NCBI RefSeq assembly: GCF_040054535.1
Contig: NC_090781.1
Span: 10,233,982-10,297,981 of the forward strand
Length of the DNA stretch: 64,000 nucleotides
DNA from: Antennarius striatus
Taxonomy: Eukaryota; Chordata; Actinopteri; Lophiiformes; Antennariidae
Direction of reading: 5' to 3'
A program made the translations under genes and the position numbers. The notes under the pieces were generated by a model, which did no database searches, was not told the DNA's origin, and saw only the letters and a program-made list of their open reading frames with translations. Below are positions 52,401 to 64,000 of the stretch, piece by piece. Numbering within the stretch: position 1 is the first letter of the stretch; every line of letters begins with the position of its first letter.

Positions 52401-53056
52401 CTGCACATGTCTGTGGTTCTGCTGCATGAACAAGATGCACTATAATTTTTGATGATGTTGCAGGTCTGTGATTGTCTGGTACCCTGTATTCCACACTGAC
52501 ACGTCACGTCCCCTTCCCATATATTGCATTTTCTGTCGCCCCAGGTAATGTTTGCTTTGTTTTCATGACGAGATTTTACACACAAGTCGCTTCTTGACAT
52601 CAGTTAATGTGGAGCTCCTGTTAAAAAAAAAAAAAATCCCCACAGTAAAGGAATTAATCCAAAGTGAACGCAAAAAACCTAAGCTTCCTAATCTGTTGTG
52701 GACGTGTTTAGTTAGCAAAGCGTGGTGTTAATAACACGTTTAAACGTGAAGGACGCTCCTACCACTACGTCATTTTACGGGTTTGTTCCACACAGCAGCT
52801 ACGTAACGTTACGGCTGATGGAGAGAAAAAACTCCACCGATAAAAACACATGAAAACAAGCCTTCAATAATGACCTCAACCTGTTCACGTCAAGCTAACG
52901 GATGGTTTCTAGCGTTAGCACTGGCAGCTCCATCACAGCTGTAGATTAAGTAGATTTAATCCCGTTAAATGGAGGAACAGCTGCGCGGAAAAGGAGAAAT
53001 AACTCACCTAAGCTGGTGTAAAGAACGAAACACGCCACGAGTCGCACAATCGCCAT
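43700..53056 (-). CDS. jam3: Junctional adhesion molecule C (JAM3)
   Basis: Type I two-Ig-domain adhesion receptor of tight junctions, also used in fish myoblast fusion. Nine exons (first to last): 53008-53056, 47704-47775, 47485-47598, 47113-47265, 46114-46316, 44943-45042, 43973-44102, 43823-43874, 43700-43735; 909 nt, 302 aa (human about 310). Start [16 protein letters not shown] is signal-like. V domain: IELTC and YRCEV cysteines, with the JAM dimerisation RIE motif in NPRIEWKK. Second domain: [16 protein letters not shown] and [15 protein letters not shown]. Possible N-glycosylation at NTT and NSS. The membrane segment includes [16 protein letters not shown]. The tail ends [11 protein letters not shown], equivalent to the mammalian JAM-C PDZ ligand. 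The N-terminal strand and membrane segment are quite diverged. Teleosts have two jam3 genes and I cannot tell which this is. Confidence 0.94.
45546..45985 (-). repeat. tRNA-derived SINE, copy D, with expanded (CATC)n tail
   Basis: The minus-strand copy's head lies near 45985 (GGCAGTAAAGTGGGTAGCAC on that strand) with a B-box-like GGTTCGATTCC. The body includes GGGATAGGCTCCAGCAGATC. Its 3' tail has become a (CATC)n array at 45546-45630 on the plus strand. It lies in a jam3 intron. Confidence 0.8.
46507..46584. repeat. Perfect palindrome around (TA)n
   Basis: TTCAAAGATAAATA at 46507-46520 and its exact reverse complement TATTTATCTTTGAA at 46571-46584 flank a pure TA tract, making a 78-base palindrome. 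More TA runs continue to about 46716. It lies in a jam3 intron. Confidence 0.9.
46585..46716. repeat. (TA)n microsatellite cluster
   Basis: Several TA tracts separated by CACTGTGTG, CAG and T-run interruptions. The Tyr-Ile open frame across it is an artefact. Confidence 0.95.
47776..53007 (-). other. jam3: jam3 intron 1
   Basis: A 5.2-kb intron between the signal-peptide exon and the V-domain exons, with donor GTGAGTT and a T-rich acceptor TTTTGTAG. It holds a (TA)n tract near 52361-52397. A possible mobile-element remnant (52030-52620) has open frames on the minus strand but no domain I recognise. I see no further exon. Confidence 0.65.
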
Positions 53057-54450
53057 CTTGCAGGGTTTTCACGCATCGGTTGCGGGAACACAGCTCACAC
53101 TCAGCGGTACCTCTGAGAGGTATGAGGACGGAGGCAGAACACTGGTGGATGTTGCCATCGACGAGTTTCCATAGCTACGAGCCATAGGCCTGACCCTGAA
53201 CGCTGTCTGACAGGCGCTGGGCGGAGCCAAATGGGTACTCCGCCCACAAAGTTCTAGGGATTTATCCAACTATGTAGGTACAAAACGTTATCACTTCATC
53301 ACAGAACACTCTCGAAGAAAATCCTGAGTCTGAGTTTAGTGTTAAGGATGCTAAAAGTGCGGATAGGCTCACTGTAAAAAAAAAAAGTTTTACCCATCAC
53401 AAATTACCCAGATTCAGACTAACATCTTCAAAATGTTAGTTGTTGTGTTATTCAAGTGATTAGTAGTAGTAAATCCACGAGACTGGAGCCATGAAATGTT
53501 TTTGTGTATGATGTAACGCTAAATAACCGATACACAAGTCTCAATACACCTTCAAGAATCAACCTGACCTGAATGAATAACAGTCTACACCAGCATCGAT
53601 ACACCTTCCAATTAACCAAATAATAATTTGTAGCTATTTTTTAAGAAATGTTCTTAAAGTAAAGCTGCCCAAAAATTGTAGTAGAATATTAGGTATAATT
53701 TTCCCCTGGGAAGTACATGTATTCATTTTCATAAGGCTGAAATTCAGAAATTAAGAACTAGGACCAGAAATTAATAGTCAGTATTGAGGGTAATTTCCCA
53801 GATTTATCACACCTCTAAACATGATGTGGGACCGTTTTTGTTTTCATGTTTAAATGAGTTGAAAGAATAAGTGAATTTTGTAAGGCAATGGTCATTTACT
53901 GATCATATAGTACATGTATATACAGTCACATGCACACTGTTACCAATAAATGAATTCTCTCTGGGAGATTTTTTTTTTTTTTTTTGCTTTGGAGAGAGGT
54001 GATCAAACCACAAGAAAATTATTATGCTTGAGTCCAAATACTCTGTATATGCAGTATAATCTTAAGACTGAATATGTCATATGACAATTTGTGATTACAA
54101 CTAGGCTAGTTTTCCATTTTGTTTTTGGCTCCTTCAAACAAGACAAATAAATTAAAAGGTCTGAATCAGAGAAAGTCAAAATCTAGCTGTCAAAATGATG
54201 CTGCCTGATAAAACTAACAACGTAGATATTATATATAATTATTACAAAGGGATCAGGGATCGAGATGGATCATCACTTATCGATCTCCACAGTCCTTTGG
54301 AACTTTCCTCATTATCAACCTATTATCAGAACAAACATCACGGTATAATTTGTTGTTTGAAAACAACAACATAAATGAGGAAATGAACAGGTATTTGGCA
54401 ATCGACAGTATAACCTACTGAAGCCTCAGTAATCTGGTCTGTGTCTGATC

Positions 54451-54588
<138 letters not shown>

Positions 54589-54739
54589 GTCACTCGAATT
54601 TAAGTTATAGCGACTTTAAATGTAGTTCTATTAATTAAACAGCAGGTGGCAGCATAAAACCGGACAATATTATAACCAGGAGGGCACCAGACATCAGACA
54701 ACAGCAGCTTTTTATGCAATATTAACAATGATATTCATG

Positions 54740-55469
54740 GAGTGATGTGCGGTCAGGGGAGGCAGGTGAGACACGGCCTCACCTGCCATCATGAAAGAAA
54801 AAAAACAAGGAAAATTCAAAAAATAAATTAAACGGTTATATTTATCCAGTGATGTGTATTATAAAGTTATTTAAGTTGAACATCACCAAAATCGCAGAAT
54901 TTTCACATTTACCGCTGAAATACTGAGCAGAGATCTGCGGTGAGGCACCAGCCAGCTGAGCCTCATCATTGATTGCACAATGATTCGGCTTGCTGTGCTA
55001 TGCTATACAGTGAGACCGTAATGCTATCTCTCTATATGTCGCTATTAAAATGTTCAAACACTTTTGCTATATGAGCTAAATTTCCATAGTTTAGCTAATG
55101 TATATAATTTAATAACACAATGTGTTTTTCTTTTCAATAACTGCATGTGCGTAAAGTCTTTCTTGAGTTGAGCGGTCCTGAAACCGCTGGGAAAAGGCAC
55201 GAAGTGAGGCACGCAGTTCTCCTGCCTCATGATAGGGGGCGCTGGTGATCCCAGAGATTCTTCTTGGGACTCCTCTGCCGCAGAATAACTGACAGCAAGC
55301 TACAATCTATACTCAGCAAGTCAAGTGCAGCCATTCGTTTTTTCCGCTCGCCTTGCCTTACTATAAAAATGGAAGATTACATATTTTTCGACACTTTTGT
55401 TCAGAAGGAGCTGCGCACAGACTTCATGTAGAAGTAAAGTCAGTGCCTCACCAGCCATGAACCTCACTG
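54740..55469. mobile_element. Non-autonomous hAT-like DNA transposon with 8-bp target duplication
   Basis: The left end reads GAGTGATGTGCGGTCAGGGG, and the reverse complement of the right end reads CAGTGAGGTTCATGGCTGG; both then reach GGTGAG.CAC, giving imperfect inverted ends of hAT type (CAGTG). The flanks are TATTCATG (54732-54739) and CATTCATG (55470-55477), an 8-bp target duplication with one mismatch. The 730-bp interior has no transposase frame. Confidence 0.7.
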
Positions 55470-55586
55470 CATTCATGTTATATGTTGTCATTTAGTTCTT
55501 AAGTAAATCTATAATTTTATAAGGAGTAGACATATAATTAATGCATTGTGATTGTATTATGCCAGAATACAATTTCTAGTTATTGT

Positions 55587-55828
55587 ACACGCATTCTCTT
55601 GGCGGAAGTGCGCTACGTTCTGTTAGTCTCAGACTTCCGTGAGACACAGTCGATAAGAGTGTGGGTCACACAGATAGAAGGTGGTTTAGTATCAGTATGG
55701 GGAGGGTTCATAAACGTTTAAGTTACAGTAAATGATAAAACAAATATTTCATCACTCATCACTCAAATTCGTTTATCGTGTGTGGTTCTTGGAACGCATT
55801 AACTGCGAGGAATAACTGCACACTGTAT
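55587..55828 (+). mobile_element. Short inverted-repeat DNA transposon, copy 3 (5'-truncated, decayed)
   Basis: It aligns with the element at 2491-2822 from its internal CGCATTCT.TTGGC block onward, through GATAAGAGTGTGGG, CACAGATAGAAGGTGGTT and GGGGAGGGTTCATAAACGTT, to a decayed right end TGCACACTG. The left terminal repeat is missing. Confidence 0.7.
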
Positions 55829-55919
55829 ACTTTTTTAGGTACAAATATCTAAAACCTGATGATATATAGTCACAAAACAAAAAGCAACATTTTCAGGAAG
55901 CCAGAGACACAAAAATGTG

Positions 55920-55990
55920 TATGTCAGGGTAAGATGTTGAATTCAGGGTGTCGCGGGATGTTGCAGTCTCTGATTGCCTTGTTGATCGGT
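55920..55990 (-). repeat. Dispersed repeat family 'D', end fragment
   Basis: The stretch TTGAATTCAGGGTGTCGCGG then GATGTTGCAGTCTCTGATTG matches the terminal block of the family in inverted orientation, as at 37740-37800. The rest of the unit is absent. Confidence 0.5.
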
Positions 55991-58900
55991 GTTGCTAGGC
56001 AATCGTCCTGTCCTCTGTTTCAGGGCCCCTCTTGGCAGTTCTTATTCCTGATTCTCAAAGAAACACGACTGCACAGTAATACTAGTAAAACATAATAAGT
56101 TAATTGCTTTTTTCTTTTCTGAGAACAATCTCAAGGTTGAGTTTGGATGTTTTCATGCAGGAAAAAAAAAATTGTTCAATGAGGTTGGTGACGCCATTGC
56201 AACATAGTGAGTTATATCACTTATGAAATTACGCTTTCATTTCCTGTGTTACACTGGCCTTGATTGAGCGAGTGACTGTTTCACTGGCTGTATATCTTTA
56301 GATATATGAAGATTTCACCACAGTTGCTTTCAGATTTAATATCCACTCATCTATTGAGTCTGAAGCCGAAGCTGAAGCTCCTGTGAGCTGCGTGAGATGC
56401 TCGGTGCTGAAATAAGTACAGGATATGAACGAATATCACCACGTATTTTTATGCAAAATCTATGGCAAATTTATTTCACACGAAAGAGATTTATAATGCT
56501 CATTTATAATGTGGCACTAAGCTAACGAATAATGGTTCACATATTTTTTTCAATAAGAATTGACATTTAAAGTTAATCAAGATATTGTCTCTGCACTCCA
56601 GGAATTGTTAGTTTCTAGTTTTACTAGTACAGACATAAAGAACATGATTCTTGCAGGATATAATGTACTGTTTATGAAAACATTGCACGTCTACATGCTT
56701 ATTATACACTTCAACCATGTTGACTGAATATAAGACACTCAAATGCCTAAAAATTAAAAAAGGATTTTCTTCTCTTAAGTTATCTTTCAGTCTCTTTTTC
56801 CTAATGCTGACCTTCTGGATTCAATCAGTATTTTTGCAGTTTGTTTTTGTTACTGCAGAGAGTTCTGCAATAACTTTCTTGTCTAAATTCAAAATGGTAG
56901 GGAAAATGATGAACACATGGTGTGACAACATGACTTTGCAAACTTAAAACACAAGTTTTAACATATTCTTTATTGTAAAATATTTTCACAACATTGGCTG
57001 GATTTCTGGCCTTCTGTGCTCCACAATAAACAACATTTACGTGACAGATATAACAATTTAAAATGGATTTGGTTGTGACTTGTGATTCCAAAAGGCCCTA
57101 ATGCTAAATTAGATGTATATTGGTCATACCGTAAATATAACTATATGTGAACATTGAACTAAAGCTTGGATGTTGTTAGGACCCTGAACCACATCTTAGT
57201 TTGATAAATGCTCTTTTAAAGACATTTCCTTCCCTCTGCAACTTATTGTTCCTCTCTATGAGATTACTAGCGCCATTATTCAACATTTTAGCTGTTTCCT
57301 GCACCCCAATGTAAAATACGTGCATGCTACTTTCTGTTTCTGGTCTTTATAGTTTTATTCTCCATCGTGAAGATTGTGACTGACACACATTCGGCTGCAG
57401 CTTTCATTAAAAAGCTGCAGCCGGCGAGTGCCAGCTGGGCTTCTCAGAGCAGGAGAGGGATTTTAAGAAGCAGCTTAGGTTCAGATAGAGAGGTGGCTCT
57501 AAAATTCCCATATAGTGGTCTGATGGGAAAGAAGGAGAGAAAAAGTTTTATGTCGTGGTGGTTGAGTGACGGAGAAAGAATTGACTTGGACATTCTTCCA
57601 TTGAGGTGGGATTGAGGTCATCAAGCCCTACCTTATTGAAGGAAGCTAAAACTTTTGTCTGCAATAATTAAGCACTGTAAGTTGAAACATTTCCCAGCTA
57701 GTTAGCAGGAAGGATTCAGAATTTACAAATAGAAACCCTTTGTCATACAGGATTCATCATGATGTTGCCAGCAGGCTGGATTATTGAAATGTCGTTTTTG
57801 CCTGTCGTACTAAAACGTTTAGAAAGCTGCAGCTCATTCATTTAGGTATATCAAATAGTTTATATTAGATCACATGAACTACATTATACTGTACGTTATA
57901 TTGCCTCTATTGTAAAAATACTGCAAGTATATGACACTTATTAAAACAGGGGCTACTTTGCTCCATAATAACAATATCACTATGGATACTAAGAGAATAT
58001 TTTGTTGATCACACTTAAGTTTTTTTACAGTTTAACTTTCCTTGTATACAGTATATTTAAATTATGCTTTCAATTAGGACAAATATTTAAACATAAATCT
58101 TGAGTTGCACATCCTTTTTCAAAATTGAAAAACCTACCTTTTTATAACCCAATTTCATGTTGTGAAACCACTTCAAAGAAATTGGTCAACAGTCAGTAAA
58201 AGTCAACCTGTCAGGTCCAGATAGACATTAACTGTCTGCCAACAATCAGTCCAAATCCATGTAGAGCCTGTTGTTCTCATAAATCTGTGCTGAGTCACTT
58301 TTAGCTGAGGAGGTGCAGGTGGGGTCAACGTGTCCCCAAAGCAAAACTTGCAAACAAGTAGAGGAAATAGTGGATTTATTGGAAAAGGAGCTTAAAGTAC
58401 TGTAATTAATTTGGCATGAGCCATCGACCATACACTTCAGCCTCACGCATACCGCATGTATCTATTTTATACGATTGTGTAAGTCCTGCTTTCAAGGCTC
58501 ATTTTGGAGCTGCTCATCTTTTCCTTTGCTTTGTGATTTTGGAGGCAGAGACATTTAAGTGTGATTACTGTAGAACTAAATCAGGCTGTGAGTGAGTTAA
58601 CATAATCACTGAGTACAGCTGTTAGCAGGTAATCAGAGAGTAACTCTCTCCCAGAAACAGTCCAACCTCCGTATTAATCACGTTGGAGAAGCTGGCTGAT
58701 CGGCTGATTCACCAAAGAAAGTTTCTCCTCACTCACTAGAAATTTGATTGAAAGTTTGTGGTATATGGAATTTTCATGATGTTATGATCCTGTTTATTTG
58801 ATCAGTTAAAGTAAAGAGACAGATATAAAACAAAAATCTGACCACCATAAATGTCACATGACATGAATAGGGTGTAAATCATTTTACACAATCAGTCATT

Positions 58901-59847
58901 AGCATGTCCCCTGCTGTAATCCTCCTCCTCATAGACTGGTGCAGTCTTCATCGTGTGGGATGGCAGCCCACTCTTCATTTGGAGCTGCTTGGTTTTCTCA
59001 TTACTCTGAAACATATCTTCAGTGTAACTCCTCCATCGCTCAGCCACCATGATTTAAAACTATAAATAGACGTGTTTTCATGTTTTCTCTTTGCATACAA
59101 GATGCTGCCTACGGAGTTTCAGAGAGGCTAAATGACAGTCAGAAGCTATTTAGGACATTTAAAAAAAAAAAAAAGTAGAGCAGAAAGCGATGCTACAGCT
59201 CAATTAGCACTGTGGTATTAATAGTTTTCACAAGCGAGCTGAAAAGCACCCTGATTCTACAGGAGGAATGTGATGACATCAGTGTGATAAAAGATAGCAG
59301 GCACCTTTAGGTTGAGGTTTTCTGCTTCATTTTCACTTCCATGCTCCTGTTGCCTGAAATATTAATAACTGGATGCATTGAACCAATAATGGAAACTATT
59401 TCTGGTGGTAATGTTTCACCTGTAGTGAAATATGTGAAGCCACTGCAGCCATGCATTTAACTTCCAGCTAAATTCGACTCAACCTCGTGTTTGAGCATTG
59501 AGTTAATGTCTGGTGCAGCACTTTAAAAGAGAGAGCTGAATCGGTGTGAAAATAGTCAGAGAGAAATCAATAGACATTATTTGACTGCAACAGAGCCAGA
59601 TTTTTTGCATCTGGGACACTTGCAAATGCAGTATAAGAACAGAGGGCCAAGAAAAGTGTTGTCCTTTGAAGGACAGTGTTTATTGAATATTATTTCAACA
59701 TAATAAAATTGAAAAGTAACAATTCTAAAGTACAGGAAGCACCCAGAGAGCACATTTCACCAGCAACACTACAGTCACTCAAATCTGAATGATTGGAAAT
59801 TAGTTTCAGAAACAAAACCCATTAACACGGGTTAGAAATGGTCATAC

Positions 59848-59848
<1 letters not shown>

Positions 59849-59922
<74 letters not shown>

Positions 59923-59930
59923 TGTGTGTG
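59849..59930 (+). repeat. (TG)n microsatellite
   Basis: About 40 TG units with one TT interruption. The Thr-His open frame on the other strand is an artefact. Confidence 0.95.
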
Positions 59931-60164
59931 CATAATCCTCACATCTTCATTGAATGAGGTGTTCATCCCTTGTTTTGTCATAGCGTCACCAACAGTAGTG
60001 ATGTCATCATGATGATGTCGCTTTTCACTTCGAAAATGATTTACTGACCCTGGAGAACTAGAAATAGTACCAGGAATCATACGTTTATGAGTTATCAGCA
60101 AAAAATTCATCTGAATAACTGTGACTGAATCTTCTCCCCTACGTATTCATGCAATTGTCATGTG

Positions 60165-60230
60165 TTCTCCGTGACCCTGCTGCGGCGGATGAAGGGGCAG
60201 AAAATGGATGGAGGGATGGATGTCATGTGT
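60165..60230 (+). repeat. SINE 3'-tail fragment
   Basis: The stretch CCGTGACCCTGCTGCGGCGG then AAAATGGATGGAGGGATGGA is the 3' end of the local tRNA-derived SINE family, without body or head. Confidence 0.55.
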
Positions 60231-63200
60231 TCTCTTCTCTCTGTTGACATATCTGACCCAAGGATTATTCCCACCCTCGAAATATCTGTTTTGATCCCCT
60301 TCTGAAACCAATTACTCTTAGAGATGGAACTTCAAGAGTTGTCCACAGCTGAATATTTTTATTTTGTCTAGCCTGGTGGGATTTTTGATGATAAGAGCAA
60401 AATGTTAAAATACGCTTTATCTTACAATGATTAAGGAAGTGAAAACCTGTCCAGAATCAGCATCTGTTCACAAGTCATCCTCAAAACTTAGTAGTTTTGT
60501 TTTTAGGCCCAAATCCAGTCTTACAAACAGTTTCATCAATATCTTTTGCTAAAGTTTTGTGGTATCTTATAAACAAGCAATTACATCAGGTTGATAAAAC
60601 AACCTTTCCAATTCTCATTGGAACAAGAAACAAACAGAATCACAAACTAATTTTTCAATGTCTAGTTTGACAAGTTTCAGTGCCTTAAATTGTCACTGGC
60701 ATCTCATATTATACAATTATGATACAATACAAGTGGTTCCTCATTTTGATAGCAGCCAAACACATTCTTATACACACAGACTACAGGTTTTTTTTTTTTT
60801 AATCTCACTCATGTCATCTGAAATGTATTCATTCCCTTCAACAGCACTGCCTTAAACATGAGGATCTTTTCTTGAATCTCATCTCATCAAAATGACATCA
60901 CTAAATAGACATTAACATCACCTAAAATGGACCAAAAGTAAGAAAACAAAAATAACTGAAGCGTGTGTTGCCTCTTGTGTAAAACACTGCTGACCACTGC
61001 TGGCCAAAAGAATGAATTAGAACCAGAGTTCTAGAAATGGTGAGAGACCACGAGGACATACAGAGCTTGCAGCAACACCACAGACAGACGTGCAACAGAA
61101 CATCTGTGACGCAGCTGGCGTGCACAACACCTTGTTTGGTGCAGGCAGGTTTGCTCAGCTGCAGGCTGACGAATGCTGGAGGGGACCGTCAGTGTACACA
61201 TCCATGTATATCCGTCGCTAAAGCATGTGAGCTTTAGAAACATTTGGGTCCACGATTAGTTGCAGCAATGTATGGATTTACATGAAATGGGACTACGGGA
61301 CCGCTACAAGAGCTCATTTTGGTATTGATATTTAATAAGCGCTTCTCTGTTAGTGGATGAAATATAAAGACAACAAAAGGTAATTAAAGCAGTTACAATC
61401 TGAGAGGATGATGCTTTCAATAAACCTAAAACTAAGGTTCTGTACTACAAGGAAAATATCTTTTAATTTTGTTGTGTTACATAGTCCTAAAATACAGCAG
61501 GTACAGAAATGTATCTCTTTTGTAGTTCTAGATCTAAGGAGTGTTTTACAGCCCATCCATGTAACAGTTTCAAACATAGAAAAGTGTAGGGAATAGCCAG
61601 TAATGGGATGAATCGTTTGTCAGATGAATGAGAGGCAGAGGCATGCATGCAGCCATAGATATGAGTCTTTTATGTTCAAAACCATCTTGAAGTTGTTTCC
61701 TGCTCCCTGCCATATTTAAAATTTCAGACTCTCTCCTGGCCCTGAGGTAAAACCCCGTCTCCCCTAACGGAGCTGCAAACCCACAGTTTGGTTGCATGAG
61801 AGATCAACTTATCTTTCATCTGTCATGACTTGCGGGAAATCAACTCCTATTATGAAAAATACAAAATAAAAATACAATACAGGAAAAATAATTTCTCCTG
61901 TGGTTTGAAACCAATGCCGTCGTGTCAGGTGTGTGTTGCTGTGGAAACAGACTCACTCATCCGACTGAATGAATAGGTCCTGGTGTGTTGTCAGCACTTC
62001 TGTAACTTAAGGTGAGAGGGACGGTGTCTAGGTAATATGACCTTGTTTTGCTATTCAACAGTCAGAGTGCAATGCTGTGCTCTCCCCCTGATAGTCATTG
62101 TGAGAATCTGATGGATGCTCCACGTGTAAGTGGTTCGGTCAGTGGCAGGAGCATTTCCTCCATGTGGTCGTCTCTGTAGATTTTCAAACATCCTGTTAGG
62201 TCACACAGCTGCACAACTACCTCACACCCAGTGACAAATAGGATCCATGAATTATTCTATAGTTTTATAAGCTGCTGAGTCTTCTGCAGACTGTAGCTCA
62301 TAGTCATGTCGCTCGCTTCAGATGAATTAGTTAGCCGCTTTCTCCCCCCAGCTTTCAGCTCCTGTCTATACCAGCTTATAGAGTGACACATTTACAGTTC
62401 TCTACGTGGCTCATCTGGGAGGGAGCTGAGGAGTGTGACTCAGATGTTACCTCATCCGGATCTGAACATTAGTCCTCTGGGAATGAAGCCGATTCAGTGT
62501 AAGGATAGTTGTTCCCAACCTTTTTTTTCTAACTTGAAACACTTTGAAGGGAAGGACTGTTTATTCACAGGTGACTCATGATAATTTCAACCAGAGTGAT
62601 GCTTCCATTTCTCATTTACTCATTTGAACACTTTCTAAAGGTATATAGCTGAAGAAACAGCCGCAACATCACAATTAAGTCAGACAAATAAACAAAAATA
62701 ACCACAGAACTAATATCTTATTGTTTTTCTGACTTTCATATTCTGTTAGCCGTCTGATAACCAGATTCATTCTTAGGATTTAGAGACATACTAAAATATT
62801 ACAACTGAACTATTGACAAAATAGTCTGGATAAATATGTGAATAAAACAATCTACTTGCAGCGTCGCCTCATCAGAACAGGGTATCTATTTTGGAGCAAC
62901 ATGATTAACAGCAACAACACAAGCATGGAGAGAACATTTCTGGATGAATGGTGTTCACCCTCCAGTCTCAGAGATATTAGTTCTGTTCATTCTGCAGGAA
63001 AACTTTCACAAATCTGATTTTCTTCTCAAATGTATCTCAATTCCCCCCCCCCAAAAAAAACAGTGTGAAGAGCTGAGATCACATCTTTAACATCATGTTC
63101 ATAGAGTATATGGTCCTAAATCAGATAGAGAACTGATTCCTGCTGAGTTGCACACAGTGTGAACAGCCACATTTCACGTGGCTTTTCTCCTGCTGAGCAT

Positions 63201-63977
63201 GCTCACACCAAATATTTTGTCAACATCGGTGGACAAAATGAAACATGGAGGATCATTGCAAGGACAATAAAATCAATGAGGAGAAAGGAAAAAAATGTCC
63301 AATCAAATCCTTGTTTTTTCCCTTCTCACCCTCAGCTATAAAGATGATGTCACCACAGAGCTGTTACCACAGCAAACAGTGCATGATCTGAAACCATGCA
63401 TCCTTATTTAATTATTTTTGACAATGAACTGGCACACGTAATATTTTCTGTTATTAATTAGTATGCCAAGCCATTGATCTTTTCATACTGGTGTCAGATA
63501 TGACTCACAAAACAAACGTGAATCCGAAGAATCAAGGATCAGATAAAAACACACAAACAACTGAATTATGACACGTTCAAAACGTAGCTATGGTGATTTT
63601 ATGTGTGTACTTTACTACATGTTACTATATTTAACGTGCACGTATCTGCTGTGGTCCTTATTCGGAGAACAAAAGCATGAACATTTATGAGCAGAAGAAA
63701 TTAATCGTTGCAGCCAATGGTCAAAAAATTAAACAGCTGCTGGCAAATAGTGGGAAAAGGTTCAAATGTGTTTAGACGTCTGCAAAAAAAAAAAAAAAAT
63801 CTCTTGGATTTTTAGCAACTGATTGATTTAAGAAAGGAAAATGACAGTCACGCAAAACGAAAGGGAGGGGGAGACAGTCTGCAGAGACAAAAATGTGCCA
63901 AGATGTGTAAAATATGGTCCTGAGACGATCTTCCTCGATCACCTCTGGTAGCAGCGGTGATCTGGGCTGGTGTGTCG

Positions 63978-64000
63978 ACACACACACACACACACACACG
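63978..64000 (+). repeat. (CA)n microsatellite at window edge
   Basis: About ten CA units reaching the last bases of the window; the array may continue outside. Confidence 0.8.

Larger units (their letters stand above)
55991..64000. other. Gene-free stretch upstream of jam3
   Basis: No coding exon could be supported on either strand over about 8 kb. A minus-strand AATAAA (TTTATT at 59679-59684) could mark the 3' end of a gene to the right, but no coding sequence supports that. In mammals the next gene on this side of JAM3 is IGSF9B in divergent orientation; none of its Ig or fibronectin motifs is visible here. A SINE tail lies at about 60165-60230. Confidence 0.45.

Noticed and set aside
52030-52600. 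Three minus-strand frames in jam3 intron 1 that look somewhat protein-like
   Set aside because: No domain I can name, and a TA microsatellite interrupts the region. A transposon remnant is possible but cannot be supported from sequence alone.
57367-57615. 82-codon plus-strand frame upstream of jam3, considered as a first exon of an IGSF9B-like gene
   Set aside because: No signal peptide, no Ig motif and no fitting splice donor.
59679-59684. Minus-strand AATAAA as the 3' end of a gene to the right
   Set aside because: A single hexamer in AT-rich DNA with no coding sequence beside it. The mammalian neighbour on this side would also run in the opposite direction.

Overview
This window is ordinary vertebrate nuclear DNA, almost certainly from a ray-finned (teleost) fish. 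The genes have small exons with canonical GT/AG introns, the intergenic DNA is AT-rich, long (CA)n, (TA)n and (ATT)n microsatellites are common, and several interspersed repeats look like teleost families (a tRNA-headed SINE, RTE-type LINE pieces, short inverted-repeat DNA transposons). Nothing prokaryotic is present, and I see no convincing new molecular system.

Five protein-coding genes could be assembled exon by exon, with reading phase checked at every junction. From left to right they are esam (+; endothelial Ig-superfamily adhesion molecule, signal-peptide exon not found), acad8 (-; mitochondrial isobutyryl-CoA dehydrogenase, 11 exons, 416 aa), thyn1 (+; EVE-domain nuclear protein, 223 aa), vps26b (-; retromer arrestin-like subunit, 333 aa) and jam3 (-; junctional adhesion molecule C, 9 exons, 302 aa). 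Apart from esam, this is the block found on human 11q25 (JAM3, NCAPD3, VPS26B, THYN1, ACAD8), with order and relative orientation kept but NCAPD3 missing between jam3 and vps26b. The block carries two tight-junction adhesion proteins with C-terminal PDZ ligands (esam, jam3) around three housekeeping genes. acad8 and thyn1 are head-to-head around a CCAAT-box promoter region. esam/acad8 and thyn1/vps26b are tail-to-tail.

Region 1-13.9 kb is gene-poor. It holds two inverted copies of a 330-bp terminal-inverted-repeat element, SINE pieces and, presumably, esam regulatory DNA or its first intron. 13.9-24 kb is esam. 24-32.2 kb is acad8 plus thyn1, with a LINE 3' fragment beside the acad8 exon 1 splice donor. 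34.3-39 kb is vps26b. 39-43.7 kb is a repeat-dense interval with a LINE endonuclease fragment, an inverted SINE pair and the likely jam3 3' UTR. 43.7-53 kb is jam3. 53-64 kb has no gene I can recognise, but holds a 730-bp hAT-like element with 8-bp flanking duplications and a third copy of the 330-bp element.
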